Of a stretch of 64,000 bases of DNA, positions 33,608 to 46,821 are shown in pieces (within the stretch, counting starts at the first letter, position 1; every line of letters begins with the position of its first letter). The stretch is from Panaeolus papilionaceus (taxonomy: Eukaryota; Basidiomycota; Agaricomycetes; Agaricales), in the NCBI GenBank assembly GCA_015501605.1, contig JADNRZ010000004.1, positions 1,736,001 to 1,800,000 on the forward strand, read 5' to 3'. The position numbers were made by a program, and so were the translations under genes. Below the pieces are notes generated by a model. That model was not told where the DNA came from, made no database searches, and saw nothing but the letters and a program-made list of their open reading frames with translations.

Positions 33608-35588
33608 CTACCGTATGCAAAAATAATCAATAACGCCAATTTTATAGGGCGACTTTTCGTAACATATTCGTCCCGTCAAGGGACACACCGTCATGGTCTT
33701 CACGATTTGCTCGACGTGTTCCTTTTTCTTGAACAGAACAGACCAAAACATCGACTCATGCGGTCGTTTAATTTCGTTTTCTTCGCGCCGATCTTGACCA
33801 GGGAGATTGTAGACCGTCATGGGTGTTGCAACGATACCTCCTGTCTGATGCGAAGCTGAATATCCTGCAAGGAGATGGTAATTCTCATTCACGCCAATAT
33901 ACCGAAACCCTTCCTCCCACTGATTCGGCACTTCGTAGTGGTAAGTGGACATAAGTGTCCCATTAGAGCTCCCTGGTCCGGGAAGGAAATACGAATACCG
34001 CCAACGGAATAGCCTCTCCGTTCGATTGACCTTGAGCCATGTCTTGACTTCAAACATGACTTGAGGAGCTGCTCGGCCTTCGAATAAAGGTGAGTTGTAG
34101 TCATGCCATATTGGCAGGAGGAAATCCCAATTCGCATTTGTGACTGTTACAGAATCCGTGGCCGATCTGTTCAGCCCCCAAATCCCGAGGATGTGCTGAG
34201 TGAACTGTAGGTGGTATATGATGTCGGGTGTATCTGGGAGGTGGGGTGCGATCGAGCCGTATTCTAGTGATTGGAGATGGCTCTCTGGAATTATCCATCC
34301 GTGGACTCCGCCCGGATGGATTATAAGGACAGTGAAGGGCACCGCGATGGTCAGCTAGACAGCACAAAATTAAAACAGAAAGACCTGCATAAGTGCACAC
34401 TTACAAGCTTTGCCTCCGTATGGGAGTCTCTAATGTCCCAACACAGAGCGCTTCCCTGTCCTAGAATGTGCCACACTTTGAGGGTGCTCTCGCTCAACGT
34501 GGCCAAAAAGTCATCTCTCACGGCGTAGAGCAACCTGCCACCTGATCTTCGTCCATACGCAGGCAATGGCAAGCGCCGAATAGTATGCACCTCGCTCTCC
34601 TTCAGACTGACTTCGAAAGCCGATATGCTCCATTTGTCACTGTAAAACTTATGAGCTGACGACCCACTGAGCGTGTCAAGGGAACAAACATGTCACTGTC
34701 GTGGATGACCAGAATTCGAAACCGGTCACACCCAGCTGTGGCATAGTTGTACACCTCTACAACCGGTCGACCCCGAGCTTTAAAGCCTGCTGGAAGATTC
34801 AAGTTGACCGATGCTAAAGGCGTACAACGTTGGGTGTGTCTCAGCCCAAGGTCGTACACATGCAGCTTCTCGCTGTCAGCCATTACGAGATGTCGGCCGC
34901 CAGGGAGGAGTCGGAGGTTCACGGTGCTCTGCGCAGGCTGAATCGCTACGTCCCCCCTCTTCCGCTTGCTCCTCTTGCCATCTTGCGGCTCTGGAGCCGA
35001 CCCAATGATTTGAAAAGACCTCGTGAAGAACCCGAATCCTTTGGAAGGTCTCCGAACCGCATGCAGAAACCTGTGGGGCCATTGGCAGAAATGTGCGAAT
35101 TGTATATAGGTTATCGGGCGCTCATCTGAAGTCCTCCAAGGCTCGAGAAGCAGGGCTGGAGATAGAGCCTGAGGTCTACAAATGAGCGCCAGCTGCCTCG
35201 CCCAAATCCGCGGTTGAAGGTAACACTGATACCACATGGTTCTGCTGGTCTTCAAAAAGTCGGTTGTCAGCTAGGGGAATCAGTCACAGGTGATCGAAGC
35301 CATCCGTACCGATCCGAGTATTATCAGGTCCTTGAGCATTAAATATTCCGAAAGATAGATGAAAATGTCGTTTGGGATCGTTTCAATGCGAGACTTTGTT
35401 GGAGGGGTCTGATTCGGCACTCCCGAATTAAAAACGGGGTCGTATGGTACATTAAAATGGTGGAATGAAGTGTCTGGAATTTCCCAGTCCGGTTCTTGAA
35501 GCCCTGCATAAAACGACTGAGGGATTGGCGGCAACCCACCCAGAGGATCATAGTAACCCCCAAGATGGCTCGAATAGGGATTGCTCAT
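33608..35588 (-). CDS. F-box protein with long C-terminal beta-rich domain
   Basis: The ATG at 35588 starts MSNPYSSHLGGYYDPLGGLPP; the F-box-like segment ETIPNDIFIYLSEYLMLKDLIILGS ends exon 1 near 35310. Exon 2 (about 35270-34690) has TSRTMWYQCYL, then STVNLRLLPGGRHLVMADSEKL, which recalls a beta-propeller blade. A short exon (about 34640-34400) follows, with DKWSISAFEV and FLATLSESTLKVWHILG, and a last long exon runs to the stop at 33608 (ends VIDYFCIR). The layout matches Agaricomycete F-box proteins, thought to be substrate receptors of SCF ligases. Exact borders of the first two introns are not settled, one being as short as about 39 bp in the simplest reading. Unlike the F-box gene at 25-26.7 kb, no disabling change was seen. 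Confidence 0.75.
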
Positions 35589-37311
35589 AACTGAGCCCTC
35601 CAATGTGGGTGGTGGATGTGAGTTGACGACGGAAAAAGCGATCGAAGGGAGTCACGAAAGTCCCACTTATGAAGAGGGGAAGGGAGGGGCGGGGGACAAG
35701 TTTATAATTTCCACTATGGGTCACAGTGGGCAGGCAGGACTAAATCTGCCGTATCATCCACATGCAGCTGTTGGGTGCGGTGCTGCCCACCCGGCCTCCC
35801 ACACGTGTTTGGCCGAGTGTAGCTGCCAACATGGGCACGGGGGATATTAAACTATTTCGTCACCCCCAGACGCCCACCAACTCAAGTGGGAAGCTTGTTC
35901 CCATGAATTTAGTTCGAACAACATATTTTTCTGCCAGCGAGTGCAGTAGAACATATACTTTGCCTGCAAATGACCGCACTCGAATGGATCGACCAGAGTT
36001 ATACTTCACCAACCTGTGGACATGTGCAGTAACGTTCACTGCTCAATCCAGAGTCACGATCCGAGCCACGGATCTGATAGGAGTGTCTCCTATGATAGAT
36101 TTGAATAAAAATAAATTTAGCACCGTGTTGAGAAGAAGAAAAAACCATACGTTATTTAAGCTTGACTCCAACCCAAGCGCGACCTATATTCGTTTTGGTA
36201 AAATTGGCAGACGGAGACAAGCTTGTTCGCGTTGAAGATGAATTAGTTGGACGAGGCGGGAACCACCTTCCTAATTTGTGCTTATGATCATTATGCGGAG
36301 ATGGTGTCCGAGGTATGCCCGGACCCACACCGACGGAGGTAGTTCCTGCCCATCATGATGTCCCTTACACTTTGCTCGATGTCTCTCCCGAAGGACCACC
36401 AAGTTGAACGACAAGTTGACAAATTACTTGCTTTTTCTGAACGAAAGTTGAATGTCACCTTCGAGTGGGGCTCTCCTAGGCTCTCCGAATATTGTGTCTG
36501 CTGCGAGACGTAAGCTTGCAACCTTCTCGAGAGTGTATATGAAAAACCCATGCTCTCGAACAATCACAGGCGTCTACTACTCAGGGACACTTCTAGAACT
36601 GTGACTCGGTCTGGAGGTTCCTTCTGTATACCCCATGTCTCTCGGAGTCGGTGGACATGTTGCGAGGAACGAAACGTCGAGCGGCTAGAAAACTAACGGA
36701 GTACTTTCAAAAAAATTATTTCACAGTCAACCTCTCCAACCTTGGATGCAAGTTCTGAGTATCTGATAAGGAACTGGAAATTGTAACGATGTCACAATGG
36801 GTCCACTAAGCCACCCCGGGCTCACTCCAATTTTATGGATTTGGGGTTATAGGAAGGAACCGTCGCACTTAGGGCCAAAGCCGCCCAAAACACTCGTGCT
36901 GGGATCGTCTATCATCTAGGCTGTCCGCGAACATGGACGAGACCCGGACGACACCTATCGTCAACTGAAATGTCCTCGGATTCTGTCAAAGCTACATAGC
37001 TGCATCGCGACACTTCGGAGTTCAGTTTCGCGGGATTAGTGTTTAGGTGCTGTGAAGATGTACCTTGACAGTACATTCAAAGATCACTCTCACAACGAAT
37101 CCACTCCATACTGAAGAATATCGGACAATTGTAGTTTCAAATACAGCGCCCGCGCACTTGTATGTGGCTCTACGAGTCATATGTGATTTTAAGGCGGTCA
37201 AGCTGTCCATGGTACACCTAAAATAGGTAATAGTGTCGAAACAATTCAAACAAATAATGATCTAGACTAAAGGATAAACCTACAACCAAACCAATGTGTG
37301 CATCATCAATC
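35589..37311. other. Intergenic region with no gene seen
   Basis: 1.7 kb between the start of the second F-box gene and the end of the reductase gene. Several open frames (for example 35762-36235 plus, 36291-36563 minus) have no domain, no codon pattern resembling neighbours and no splice structure. No inverted repeat or LTR border was noticed. Confidence 0.5.
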
Positions 37312-38301
37312 TCAATACGCAATGCTAACACACTTGTTCTCAAATTCATCCCATCGATTCAATACTGCATCAGTCACAAAATGCGCAACATCCCTCCTTG
37401 AAATCGTGTAACCTCCCAGTTCCTCTTCCGAGACACGATACGCAGGCACGCCATCCGCATTTGAATTTTTATCCGCAATACTCTCTCCATCAGTGAGAAA
37501 TGCAGGGCGGAGCACCAAGACTCGGTGCAGCGATCCTGGGGGTGGCAGACCTGGGGTATTCATCCAGTCCGTGCTACCCATGATGCTCGCATCTGGCTCT
37601 TCGTCGGGGTCTGCGGTCCAGGGCCACCCCGCGCAATGCGAAACGAGACGTTCTACGCCGATCTTGTCTTTATGCGGAGAACGAAGGAGATAGCCGTAAA
37701 TAGGCTTCATCAACAGAGGTAATGCAGCATGCGACTCCTTTGTAAGACCCGTGGATGAAATTATGATGATGCGCGGCTGCGGTGACTGGTTTTGAGGAAA
37801 CGACCGAAGGGTGTTGAATAGAGCCTGTGTTACAAGGTTAGGGGGTGAGATCACCATGCCTTGACACACGTCGAATTTGGGAGTACCGCCTGTTATGGAA
37901 AATCATGTGGTGGGTTAGTATGCATTAAAGTTTAGTTTCATGGATGCGTTAATATGGCTCGCTAGAAAACTGACCAACGGTGAAGAGGACCAAATCGACA
38001 GCGCCATGTTTGCTGGTTTCTTCCCAAGCACGTCTGACGTCATCCAGGATCAACGCGTCGCCAGTCAACAAAACAGCTTTGCCTTGGTCAACATATTTCT
38101 GAATAGTTTCATCATTGTCGAATATGCTTGGGACCGTAGAAGGAACGTAACCCTAGCTCCAGCATCTGAGAAACGAGATAAGAAAAGTTAGTGGGACAAT
38201 CGCAGTAACGACGAATGATATGAATCACCAAGGAGTCTCACAGATGAGAAGTATCCGATGTTTCGCGAACCGCCTATTGAGAGAATATTGAGTGTTGCCA
38301 T
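37312..38301 (-). pseudogene. NAD(P)-binding Rossmann reductase with apparent 1-nt frameshift
   Basis: Three exons: 38301-38229, 38165-37975 and 37889-37312. The protein begins MATLNILSIGGSRNIGYFSSVRLL, containing a GGSRNIG nucleotide-binding loop as in NAD-dependent epimerase/NmrA-like proteins. It continues DAGARVTFLLR, then in the next frame VPSIFDNDETIQKYVDQ, AVLLTGDAL, DLVLFTVGGTPKF, and IIISSTGLT. The C-terminal exon has VLVLRPAFLTDG and ISRRDVAHFVTDAVL. The frame changes at GGTCCC (ggg at 38130-38132 on the plus strand): one extra C would give LLRSPSIFDND. The summed exons are 842 nt, one short of a multiple of three. This is either a real inactivating deletion or a homopolymer sequencing error; the rest of the gene is intact, which favours recent or artefactual damage. 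Confidence 0.75.
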
Positions 38302-39245
38302 CGTGTCGGATGAGGTACTGAGAATGGGAGGGCTCTAGAGATGAGATTATATTGGTAGTTGAGAAATGGGAGTAGAGTGTCTCGAGTTTATATCGAAGAT
38401 TGCTCCACAGGTTGGCTGTGCATTAGCGGCAGCTGGGACAACACGCGTCCAGGTGGCATTATCAAAATGGTATTCGTTGATGGCACGGGTGATTCCTTAG
38501 CTGCGCACACTGTCCCTGAAGAATACTTGTAGCATCAGTACAGCTTGATGCGGCAGAAAAAATAGCGCAATCAATTCAAACAGACCTAGAAGGGTGAGAG
38601 AGCAGAGAACAAGGAAGAACCAGATTCATAAGTAAGGAAACAAACCAGTGTGGAAAGGGTTATGAGGTCATAATGTTGTAGAGTGAGAGTCATAAGAACC
38701 AATTAATAAAATACTGCCTAGGATACAACTGCGAACATCAGGACAAAGGAAACAGATGAAAGGTAGCTAAGAGAGTATCGGGAAATGATGGGCTGGAGTT
38801 GGAGATCTTGTGGTGGAATCTCAATTGGGAAGGAGTACAAGTGGACTGGCCATCGGGCAATGAACAATATTGGAACCAAGCAATAAAATAGAGGATGACA
38901 ATGAGAACAAAGGACGTCAGGTCTGGAGATGATAAGAAAATGTTGAGGTAAAAACGAACATAATGTCCAAACAAACCAGGAGATTGAAGACGAAAAGACA
39001 AAAAAGAATGTGAGATGGCAAGTTATTAAAAAGTAAGCACATGAAATGATACACTTAGGTAAAAGGGATGAAACAACGATTAGAGCGAAGAGCCAACAAG
39101 CCAGTGCTGATCTGGATATCAGATAGCGGGAATGATGCTTCTGGGTCGAGTCTATACTGTACTTAAAACCAAAAGACGAGTATAATGGGCGTGGTGTCAA
39201 CTACGACCCTTTACGCTGCATATGGTGACAGTCTTCAGTTTGGGT
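38302..39245. other. Spacer, promoter of reductase and 3' flank of next gene
   Basis: About 0.9 kb. A long minus-strand frame (38718-39200) is hydrophobic only because the plus strand is A/G-rich; it has no membrane-protein logic or neighbour support and probably lies in the 3' UTR of the gene at 39.2-40.5 kb. Confidence 0.5.
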
Positions 39246-40515
39246 TCAATCTCGAGAGAGAAAATACCACATACTCTTAGATGCAGCCGGTTCAGCGCCG
39301 TTTGTGGCGAGATGAGGGTCAATTGCATCTACGGGCCCGGATCCAGAACTAGAAGGAGTATTAGCTGAGGCCGCTTGGCCTTCAGCGGGAAATGCAGACC
39401 TAAATGGTGTGGGAGCCAGTATTGAACGATGGAAGCGGGCTCTGAAGTCATTGGCAGCTTGATTGGGATCCGTCGGTGGTGGACCATTGGGATGAGGGAA
39501 GGGATGAGGAGGTGCATGAGGGTCGTGTTGAGCTAGGTTCACTGGATACGCTGCTGGAGGAGCAGGTATACCAGGTGGCTGCCCGCCGTTCTTTGCTACT
39601 TGTTCAGCGTAATGCAGGCGCCGCTACAGAAATATTTCGTGTCAGCGATGTGTAAAAATAAACAAAGCAAAAGGGCGACAGCGACAAGTGAACAGCAACT
39701 CACCTGATGGTCCCAGTGGTCCCAAGCTTCGGCAATGATAGGTTCTAATGACGCGAGCTCCTCGTTCGACATGCCAAGTGTACGTAAAAGGTGTTGCTTC
39801 AATAAAGGCGTACAAGAAAATGACAATAACAGCGTCGAGGCAAAGGTTTGGCCACCCAACACTGCACCTTGAGGGAAGGGTGGCTCGTGAGGAGGTATTT
39901 GAGCGGGATGAGGTGGTGGCATTTGTTGAAGTTCTGGAGGTAAAACTTGGTGATATTGACCTTCGGGGGCTCTGTAATGAACTTCTTCCATTCCGGGTAA
40001 CATCTCGTTGCCCATATCGATGCCTAGCTCCCGCATACGGCGCTGTTTCACCAACATTCTGTGTTTTCTCTGTCTGTCTCGGGCAGCCGCACGGACCTTA
40101 TCTCTCCGTGCTTTCTCTGCCTCTGTGAGCTCTGGCCCTGGTGCGTATTCAGGCTGTGCTGGAGGTGCTGACTGTGTTGAAAGAGGTTGTAACTGCTGCT
40201 GTTGAGCTTGTTGCGCTTGTAACTGTTCCTGCTGTTGTTGAGCTGCGAGTTGCTGTTGTTGCAAAGCAGCTAAAAATTAGGTCGATATTAGTATTTTGTG
40301 TTAATTGATTATAATGTTATGTAGTAATTCCAATCAAAGGTAAAAAGCATGTTAACCCGAAAGACCAACATACCGTTCCTGTCTCTCTCGCGCTTTCTTC
40401 GTTGCCTCTCTGCTGCCTTTTCTCTTTTGATCTTTTGGCTTTCAGTTTCGCTCTCCCTTGAACGTTTTCTGCTTGATGTGCTTGCCGAAGCTCCTGAATG
40501 AACTACAGCATCCAT
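39246..40515 (-). CDS. Basic, Gln/Pro-rich protein, probably nuclear
   Basis: The ATG at 40515 opens MDAVVHSGASAS followed by a very basic helix (KIKREKAAERQRRKRERDRN) that resembles the DNA-contacting half of a bZIP but lacks an evident leucine zipper. A short exon border at about 40374 leads into a poly-Gln/Ala stretch, then a second basic region (ARDRQRKHRMLVKQRRMRELGI) and a conserved-looking block (MEEVHYRAPEGQYHQVLPPE), a helical part with LLRTLGMSNEELASLEPIIAEAWDHW, and a Pro/His-rich tail. The open frame stops at 39246, but GTATGT just after AASK could be a donor to an acceptor at about 39216, giving an end at 39211. Function unknown; a transcription or chromatin role is only a guess from composition. 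Confidence 0.7.
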
Positions 40516-43500
40516 TTTATGATGTAAATAGGTTGGATGGATGCTTAGATGGCTTATGAAGGATGCCAATCCCAGTCTACAACAAGGTCAAAAAAGATGG
40601 ATTTTCTTGTTGGGATTAAGCCCGCTCACTTGCACCTCTATGGACGAATACCTCTGGAGAGCGCGTGTGTGATGTTTGCGTGACCTGCGCGACGGATTCC
40701 TGTGGATTGCACAGTGACAATTTCGTGACGAACAGTGACGGGGAGTGTACTAGGAGGCGGTTGTCACAAAGAAACACGAAACAGGTTCAAACCTGTCAGT
40801 ACCGTGAGAATGTTTTCCATAATCATGACGATTAAACATTACAAATCCATTTCTTCAAGCTTGCCTCGAGCCTTCATCGTGTTCGGACTGTCTTGAAAGG
40901 ATTCCGGTATCTCTTTATACTAACCTCAAAACAATAAAAAGAAAACAGGAACTTTAGAATAAAGGTACGTATGTGAAACTCCTCGGACCCAAGTTATACT
41001 GTTTCCGTACCCCCAGTACAATGATTTCTTTGGAATTTCCTTGGAGTGCTATTAACAATGACAGCAACATCACAGGGACTTGAATTCAGGACATTACGAA
41101 AGTATGGAGGCACGCCGCTCTCCAAATTGTCCAGAGCTTTGTTTATCTAATTGATAGGCCCCGCGATGACCTTGATTCCGATTCAGCAGCCGCAGTGCTT
41201 CTGACTCCATAGACTCACTCGTATCTTGCAACCTGCCGCGATTCTTAAGCCGTCATTCAAAAGGTCCATTGCAAATATAGTGCCTCAGGTGGAGTTATCT
41301 TATAGATGGGTGCAGAAGCTGACTACATGGCTTCTTTCATTATCGGTAGAAGCTCCTCGACGGAGGCTACAGTCCTCGAGACATATACGGAGCAAAGCAA
41401 CAAGCTCGGTTCTAGCACCTTCTGGAGCTGCGACACTGCGTAACCCGGCGGTATCAAACATATACAGCTATTGTAATATGCTTTCCAAGGCGATGTGATG
41501 CGACCTCACGCCTGTAATACTACTTTGTTATCTGAAGAATCTGTGCACCATGCACAAGCACTTCTCTACCAGGTTGTGTCTGAGAAAAGATATATATCAT
41601 TGCCTAGACTGCCCCTGCGAGGTTGTCTAATGCCTCGAACACCGATTCCTTGCCAATTGAGCGTCTCATCGCCCCGAAGACTAGCCGGCCTATACAAGTC
41701 TCCTGTACCGCCATATTACACCGCGGTGGGTCATTGGTAAAGATCCGGCTCTCTACATGCCGCCTCGGAAAAAAAATTGATATAGCGCTGTGTCTGTAAC
41801 AGAATGACCCCTCCATGAGGGCCGGCCAACATTTTTGTCCTCGTGCAACATTGAGCGCGAAGATACCACGTGTCGCAATGCCCTGCAGCTAAACATATAT
41901 CTATACATACTATCGCACTTCAAGTTCGTCATGGTAGCGCAGCGGCCCCGCGTATACTCATCAGAATTATTCTAGTAACGGAATGTTACAGACGAGATCT
42001 AATTTGATCTTGTAAATGATGTACCCCGATCCCTTTCCACGAGACCCACCTCCATAGTGTCCCCACTAATATTTCCGCGTTGACAGTGTGCATATTATCT
42101 CGGGCGACGGGACACAGTCTTGTATCGTGTACTAAGGAAATGCAGCATGAATATACGACACGGTGCCACTGCCAAGTTAGGATTGAAGGTTACGAGCACC
42201 TCGAAGCCTGGAGGATTAGTAGAGCTTGAAGTTCCATGCTGGTCATGATTTTCTTAGGATTTGCCGCGTTAAAACCAACGTATCTACGGTTTACGGGACG
42301 CGTAATCTATACTTGCCGTGTAACAATCTCTACATCGAATTATTATCTCCAAATGAAAATACTGGCTTCTTGATACCAAATCAACCTTCGCTTGTGACGC
42401 GATTTCTTTTTGGGGTCTTTGTATCGGGCGCTTTTCATCTGAACCTGGTATGATATGTCGGGCCTATGTGGAGGACGCTAAACTATGAAGGGTACCCGGG
42501 ATAATCCATGAGCTGTGCCTTATCGTTTCAGCGTATTTTGCTCGCGCAGAAGATGCTCGCTTAGGCGCGGCGGAGACCTCATGTCAACTTGTACCTGTCA
42601 ATCCCACGATGATGCGGTGGCTCAGTATCGATTTCGCTCTCTGTAGACATGACCCAGGGTTTGAGAGTTGAGCTCAACGCACTCTCTGGAGTCCTATGCC
42701 CAATGCAAGGGTTAATGAGCTCCATTCTCAATGATAATGTGATGTCGAAGACAAGAGAGCTTTTTCACAGGAGAAGCGAGGGGGAAGAGCGGCTGACCGA
42801 AGAGATATAGGAGAAAGAGGAAATATCAAACTAAAATTCGAATCCGTGTACGTACTTCTGCACTTCCCTGTAGTGTTGTAGCTGGGAGCTGCTGCGGATG
42901 GTAGGGTACACAACATTAATTTAATCATCTCAAGGCGCACGAACCCCCCGCGGAACTACACGAAATGACAAGTCTTTCACTGTGTCCCTCATCCAGGAGA
43001 TTTGTGTCTACGTTCACATCTCGGCTAGTTCCACAGATGCTCATCTAGATGTCAACTATTATTGCATGCGATATTCGGAAAAATGATGGGGGAGTTTCCG
43101 AGAAATATTCTGGGTGATGCCAACGTCGGGCTCAGCGGTCGTGCAACGTGCTTTCATCGCCGACGCAGAGTTAGTAGACAATGCCTGTTGATTGATGGTG
43201 ATGAATATTCGCAAGTCTAAGGACGCTCGGAGGATGTAAGTACCCAGCTACACTCTGGTGTGATCCTTTTGATGCTTCGGGTGCTTTGTTCCCTGAAATG
43301 CAGGCGTGGTTGATGCCGACCCTTTTGTTGATGTGAGGGCTCTGCGGATGTTACCAGTGTACGTATATATCTACCGACGAGTCGTTTGGCGCGGGATCAG
43401 TGATGCGTACACCTAGATCAACCTCGGCGTCTGCAATTACGGCGAATGGGCGCTTACTGGGCGTAGTAATCCTTCCAGACATTCAGTCACCATAACCAGT

Positions 43501-46500
43501 GTTCAAATGACTTATAGAGCACTATGGTACACATCACGCTTCCAACTAATCTTGCCTCCGTTATTGCCTTGAAGCGGTAAAATTGTCACACTTATCGTTT
43601 CAGAACTATATCACCGGTAAATAACGAAGCGGAAATGCATCAGTACGTACAATATTCAATTGAATGCTCAGCGCATATTACCCCACTGCAAATCCAAGGA
43701 TTGAATGACAGCGTAGCCTACTAACCCACCGCGTCGCGAGATCTGGGCAATCGATTTAGGCCAGTTTATTTTTATCCCGCGTGTATTTCATACTGCGATA
43801 AGCTTTAGAGACGCTGCAGTCGGCCGTTTAAGCTATTTAAAGTTGATGTGGGGAGGTATTGTCATGAGAGTTATGCAAATCCTGAGGGAGGACGTTGGTC
43901 CTCTCGAGAACAAGTCTGAAGAGGCGCTGGGAGCGGAAAATAGCCGAGTCGTGCACGTGACGCTTCGATGAATTCGCTGAAATTGATTTACGACGCATTT
44001 TTACCTTGAACTCTCATCTACAACTCTGTAATAGCAATGGGTGAGCGTTGTTCCGGGCGTCTGCTCTACCCTTTATTGCAAAATTTGGTGTGAAGAGAAG
44101 ACTTCCGTCGAAGCGCTTGACTCTCTAAGAAAAGGATGCCAAGCAGCCTTGTGATTTGTGTACGTGGAATTGTATTTTTTTCATCCTACATCTCACATCT
44201 AGTGAAGTCATAAATGTTTTATAAATTAGGTTCAACGCATACTGGGTATGCACGAGTACGCATAAACAGGGCCATCGACCTATTTCTACTGGGTAACTAG
44301 CTCACTGGGGTGCTCGGACTCGGATGGGAGTGATTTTTTTCTGCTTTTCGGATTCCGCTTTTTAAACGCGAGTCACACGTTGTGTATAATCGAAGCACTG
44401 AAGGAATTAATTATTCCAAGTGCTTCTTTTTCTCGACTGGGGAAAACATATGTGTACCACCGAACATGTCGGAACCGTGTCGGCGTTTCGAAGTCCGGGT
44501 TAGTACTCCTCGTTGGTGGACGCTCATGCTACCTCGAGGATCTCTGGTGTACTAAAATGTGGCTTATGCATTTATTCTCTGGTAATCAGGAGGCTCTACT
44601 GTATACAAAGCTTCTGGGACTCCCTGTTAAAGAAAGACGTTACCGACAAACACACCGTTCAAAAGGCCATGGTTACATCTGGACCTGCTTTCTCATGACC
44701 CTCAGGCGTCACCCATGACTGCTCAGCTTAGAAAATGCCGCCCAGCCAATAGATACCAAGGAACCTGGGGAAAGTCTAATGTTTTACCAGAAAGACATTT
44801 CTTACCGATTTCACCGACAACGTTACCGCCGGGATAGAGAGCCTTCCTTTCATTCAGAGGGCTTCTTAACGCCCCGACTTCGACCCGGGCACTTCAAAAC
44901 GTGGCCGTTTGATGACGTTGTATGTCTTCTTTATTTCCGAGCTGGAAAATTTCGACTTATTCTGTCCCAGGATGGATACCTTCGATTTCTTGCCCTCCCT
45001 TCTGCCATTCAGATGTGTATCGCTGTTAGGTAGTGGCACGCTCAACTTGCGTCATGATAAACGAACTTACCGCTGTCCGAAAGCACCACCACCTGTCAAG
45101 AGTATTCAAGCTTCACTACAGACATTCGTGCCTATTGGTTTTGACTTTGGATGACTTTGTCCACACGTTCATAAAACAACGTCCGGCTAATGCTGCTTTG
45201 CAGACAGACCATTTGCTGATTGGATCAAGATACAGCCGCGTCGTCCGTCAGATGAGAAGAAGCGTAGCAGTCAAACTTCAATCTATGTTCTTATCTTCGA
45301 TCTTAGAGTCGCTGCAACGTGCGCGTCTGGACAGGGATTTGCAAGGATGATCTGCCTCGACGCTAAGGAGTTAATCTTTCCTCCATTCCTGGAAATTTTT
45401 CGTGTCGCGTCTTCTTATGTGACTGGGTCCAATGCCTGGCGCATTACGCTCCGCATCCCTCCTTGGGTGTTCTCATCATCGCATCCCTTTCGAGACAACG
45501 CGCCATGCAACAGGATACCGGTCTAGCAGATTATCCTTGGACAGCAAACATATGCTTGGCTCATATGAAACATTTTAATGTTACTCCTCTCCGCCATTAA
45601 TTTTGGGTGGTGCCCAATGCGGATTGCTGCGCCTGCGTCACTTCAACCCGGATGTAATCCTGTTCCTCCCTGCGATGACTCGAATGGAGACTGTATCAGC
45701 CCTCCGCGGTCTCAAAATCGAGCAACTAATACACAGGCGCTTCCATGGCAGAAAAAATTAAGTTTCGGGGTTTAAGCCATGCAAAAAAGGGCCCAGCCCT
45801 GTGCACCGTCAAAGGCGCATTAAATATCGTGTGTTGCCCTTCAACACGCTTTTTGGTGTACTTCATGTGACTCTCTGGCTTACGCAGAGTTTGTGTCATT
45901 CATGTTCGAAACAAAACGTCCCTGGCATCAATTTTGCCGAGGAGCGGAACTACGCTGGTCTGCACTACACACTCCCAGATCTGGACCCTTACTTACAATC
46001 TTGCTGGTCCTTGACAATAGGTGATCCGCTCGTAATGTCCGCACACACCTCATCTCAGTCGCGGAGTCGTAAGGAGCTACTGTATAGCACAGAGTGAACA
46101 ATCTCGGGGGTTAGTTTGATAACATCCAACATAACGCTCGAGCTAACAATACCTCTTTTTCAGTTCATACTGTCCGTTAAGAATGTAAAGCCATCAGGCA
46201 AGGCGCTGTGATAAATCGGTCGAGAGGTTACGGCGGTGTGAAGCACTGGCTTTACCTGGGTCCACATTCCCAGATTCCCATCATGTTTGCTGCTGTAATC
46301 AAGTCTGTCATCTAACATCGAGATTTCCGACCCTGCGAAATTAGGGTGTTCTGGGATCAATTGATGGTGTTATGGTCAAGCCAGCCCCCGACTGAGCGAC
46401 AGCACCACTCTTGTCTCTTGCCTGTCGCGTTGAAAACCGGATGTCAGGGGTACCGCCTTCATCTTGACAGCTCTTCAAAGGGTGACCTCCACACGACACA

Positions 46501-46821
46501 GGACTGTATTTTTTTTTGTGTTACTCGTCTCTGCAAGCGGAATACACCTGCAAATCGGCTTTGCAAATACAGGTATAGGATCTATGCCCAGATCTCATTT
46601 CGTATGACTTGCGCTGAATAGAACGGTCTACTACCCCATTCCGCGTAAAGATCTGCCATGAGACTCCGCTGATTATGGAAAAGATGCTTCTTGGTACCTG
46701 AACTGCTTTTTCGAGGACAGATATGTTGCAGGCGCCAGGTAGTAACTGTGATTCATTTCTTGTATAAAAGGATGTCGAAACACGCTCCAATATCTGTATC
46801 CAACGCACCTCCCTCTCCAAC
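40516..46821. other. 6.3-kb gene-poor region
   Basis: The longest stretch without a convincing gene. Open frames occur in all six frames (for example 41226-41498, 44380-44718, 44779-45350, 45578-46097 plus) but are short, overlap each other and show no domain, signal peptide or consistent splice sites. I found no LTR pair or terminal inverted repeat by eye. The last 60 bp hold the TATA box of FAD oxidase 3. The region could be decayed repeat sequence too degraded to recognise. Confidence 0.5.
46763..46769 (+). promoter_or_regulatory. TATA box of FAD oxidase 3
   Basis: TATAAAA in TTGTATAAAAGGATG, 59 bp before the ATG at 46822. The spacing is similar to that in paralogues 1 and 2, but the flanking sequence differs and the upstream blocks shared by those two are not seen here. 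Confidence 0.65.

Noticed and set aside
38718..39200. 160-residue hydrophobic frame on the minus strand
   Set aside because: Its hydrophobicity follows from A/G-rich plus-strand composition; it lies in the expected 3' flank of the neighbouring gene and has no charged loops or homologous-looking motif.
44380..46097. Series of plus-strand frames that might be exons of one gene
   Set aside because: No consistent donor/acceptor pairs join them in frame and no domain emerges from any combination I tried by eye.
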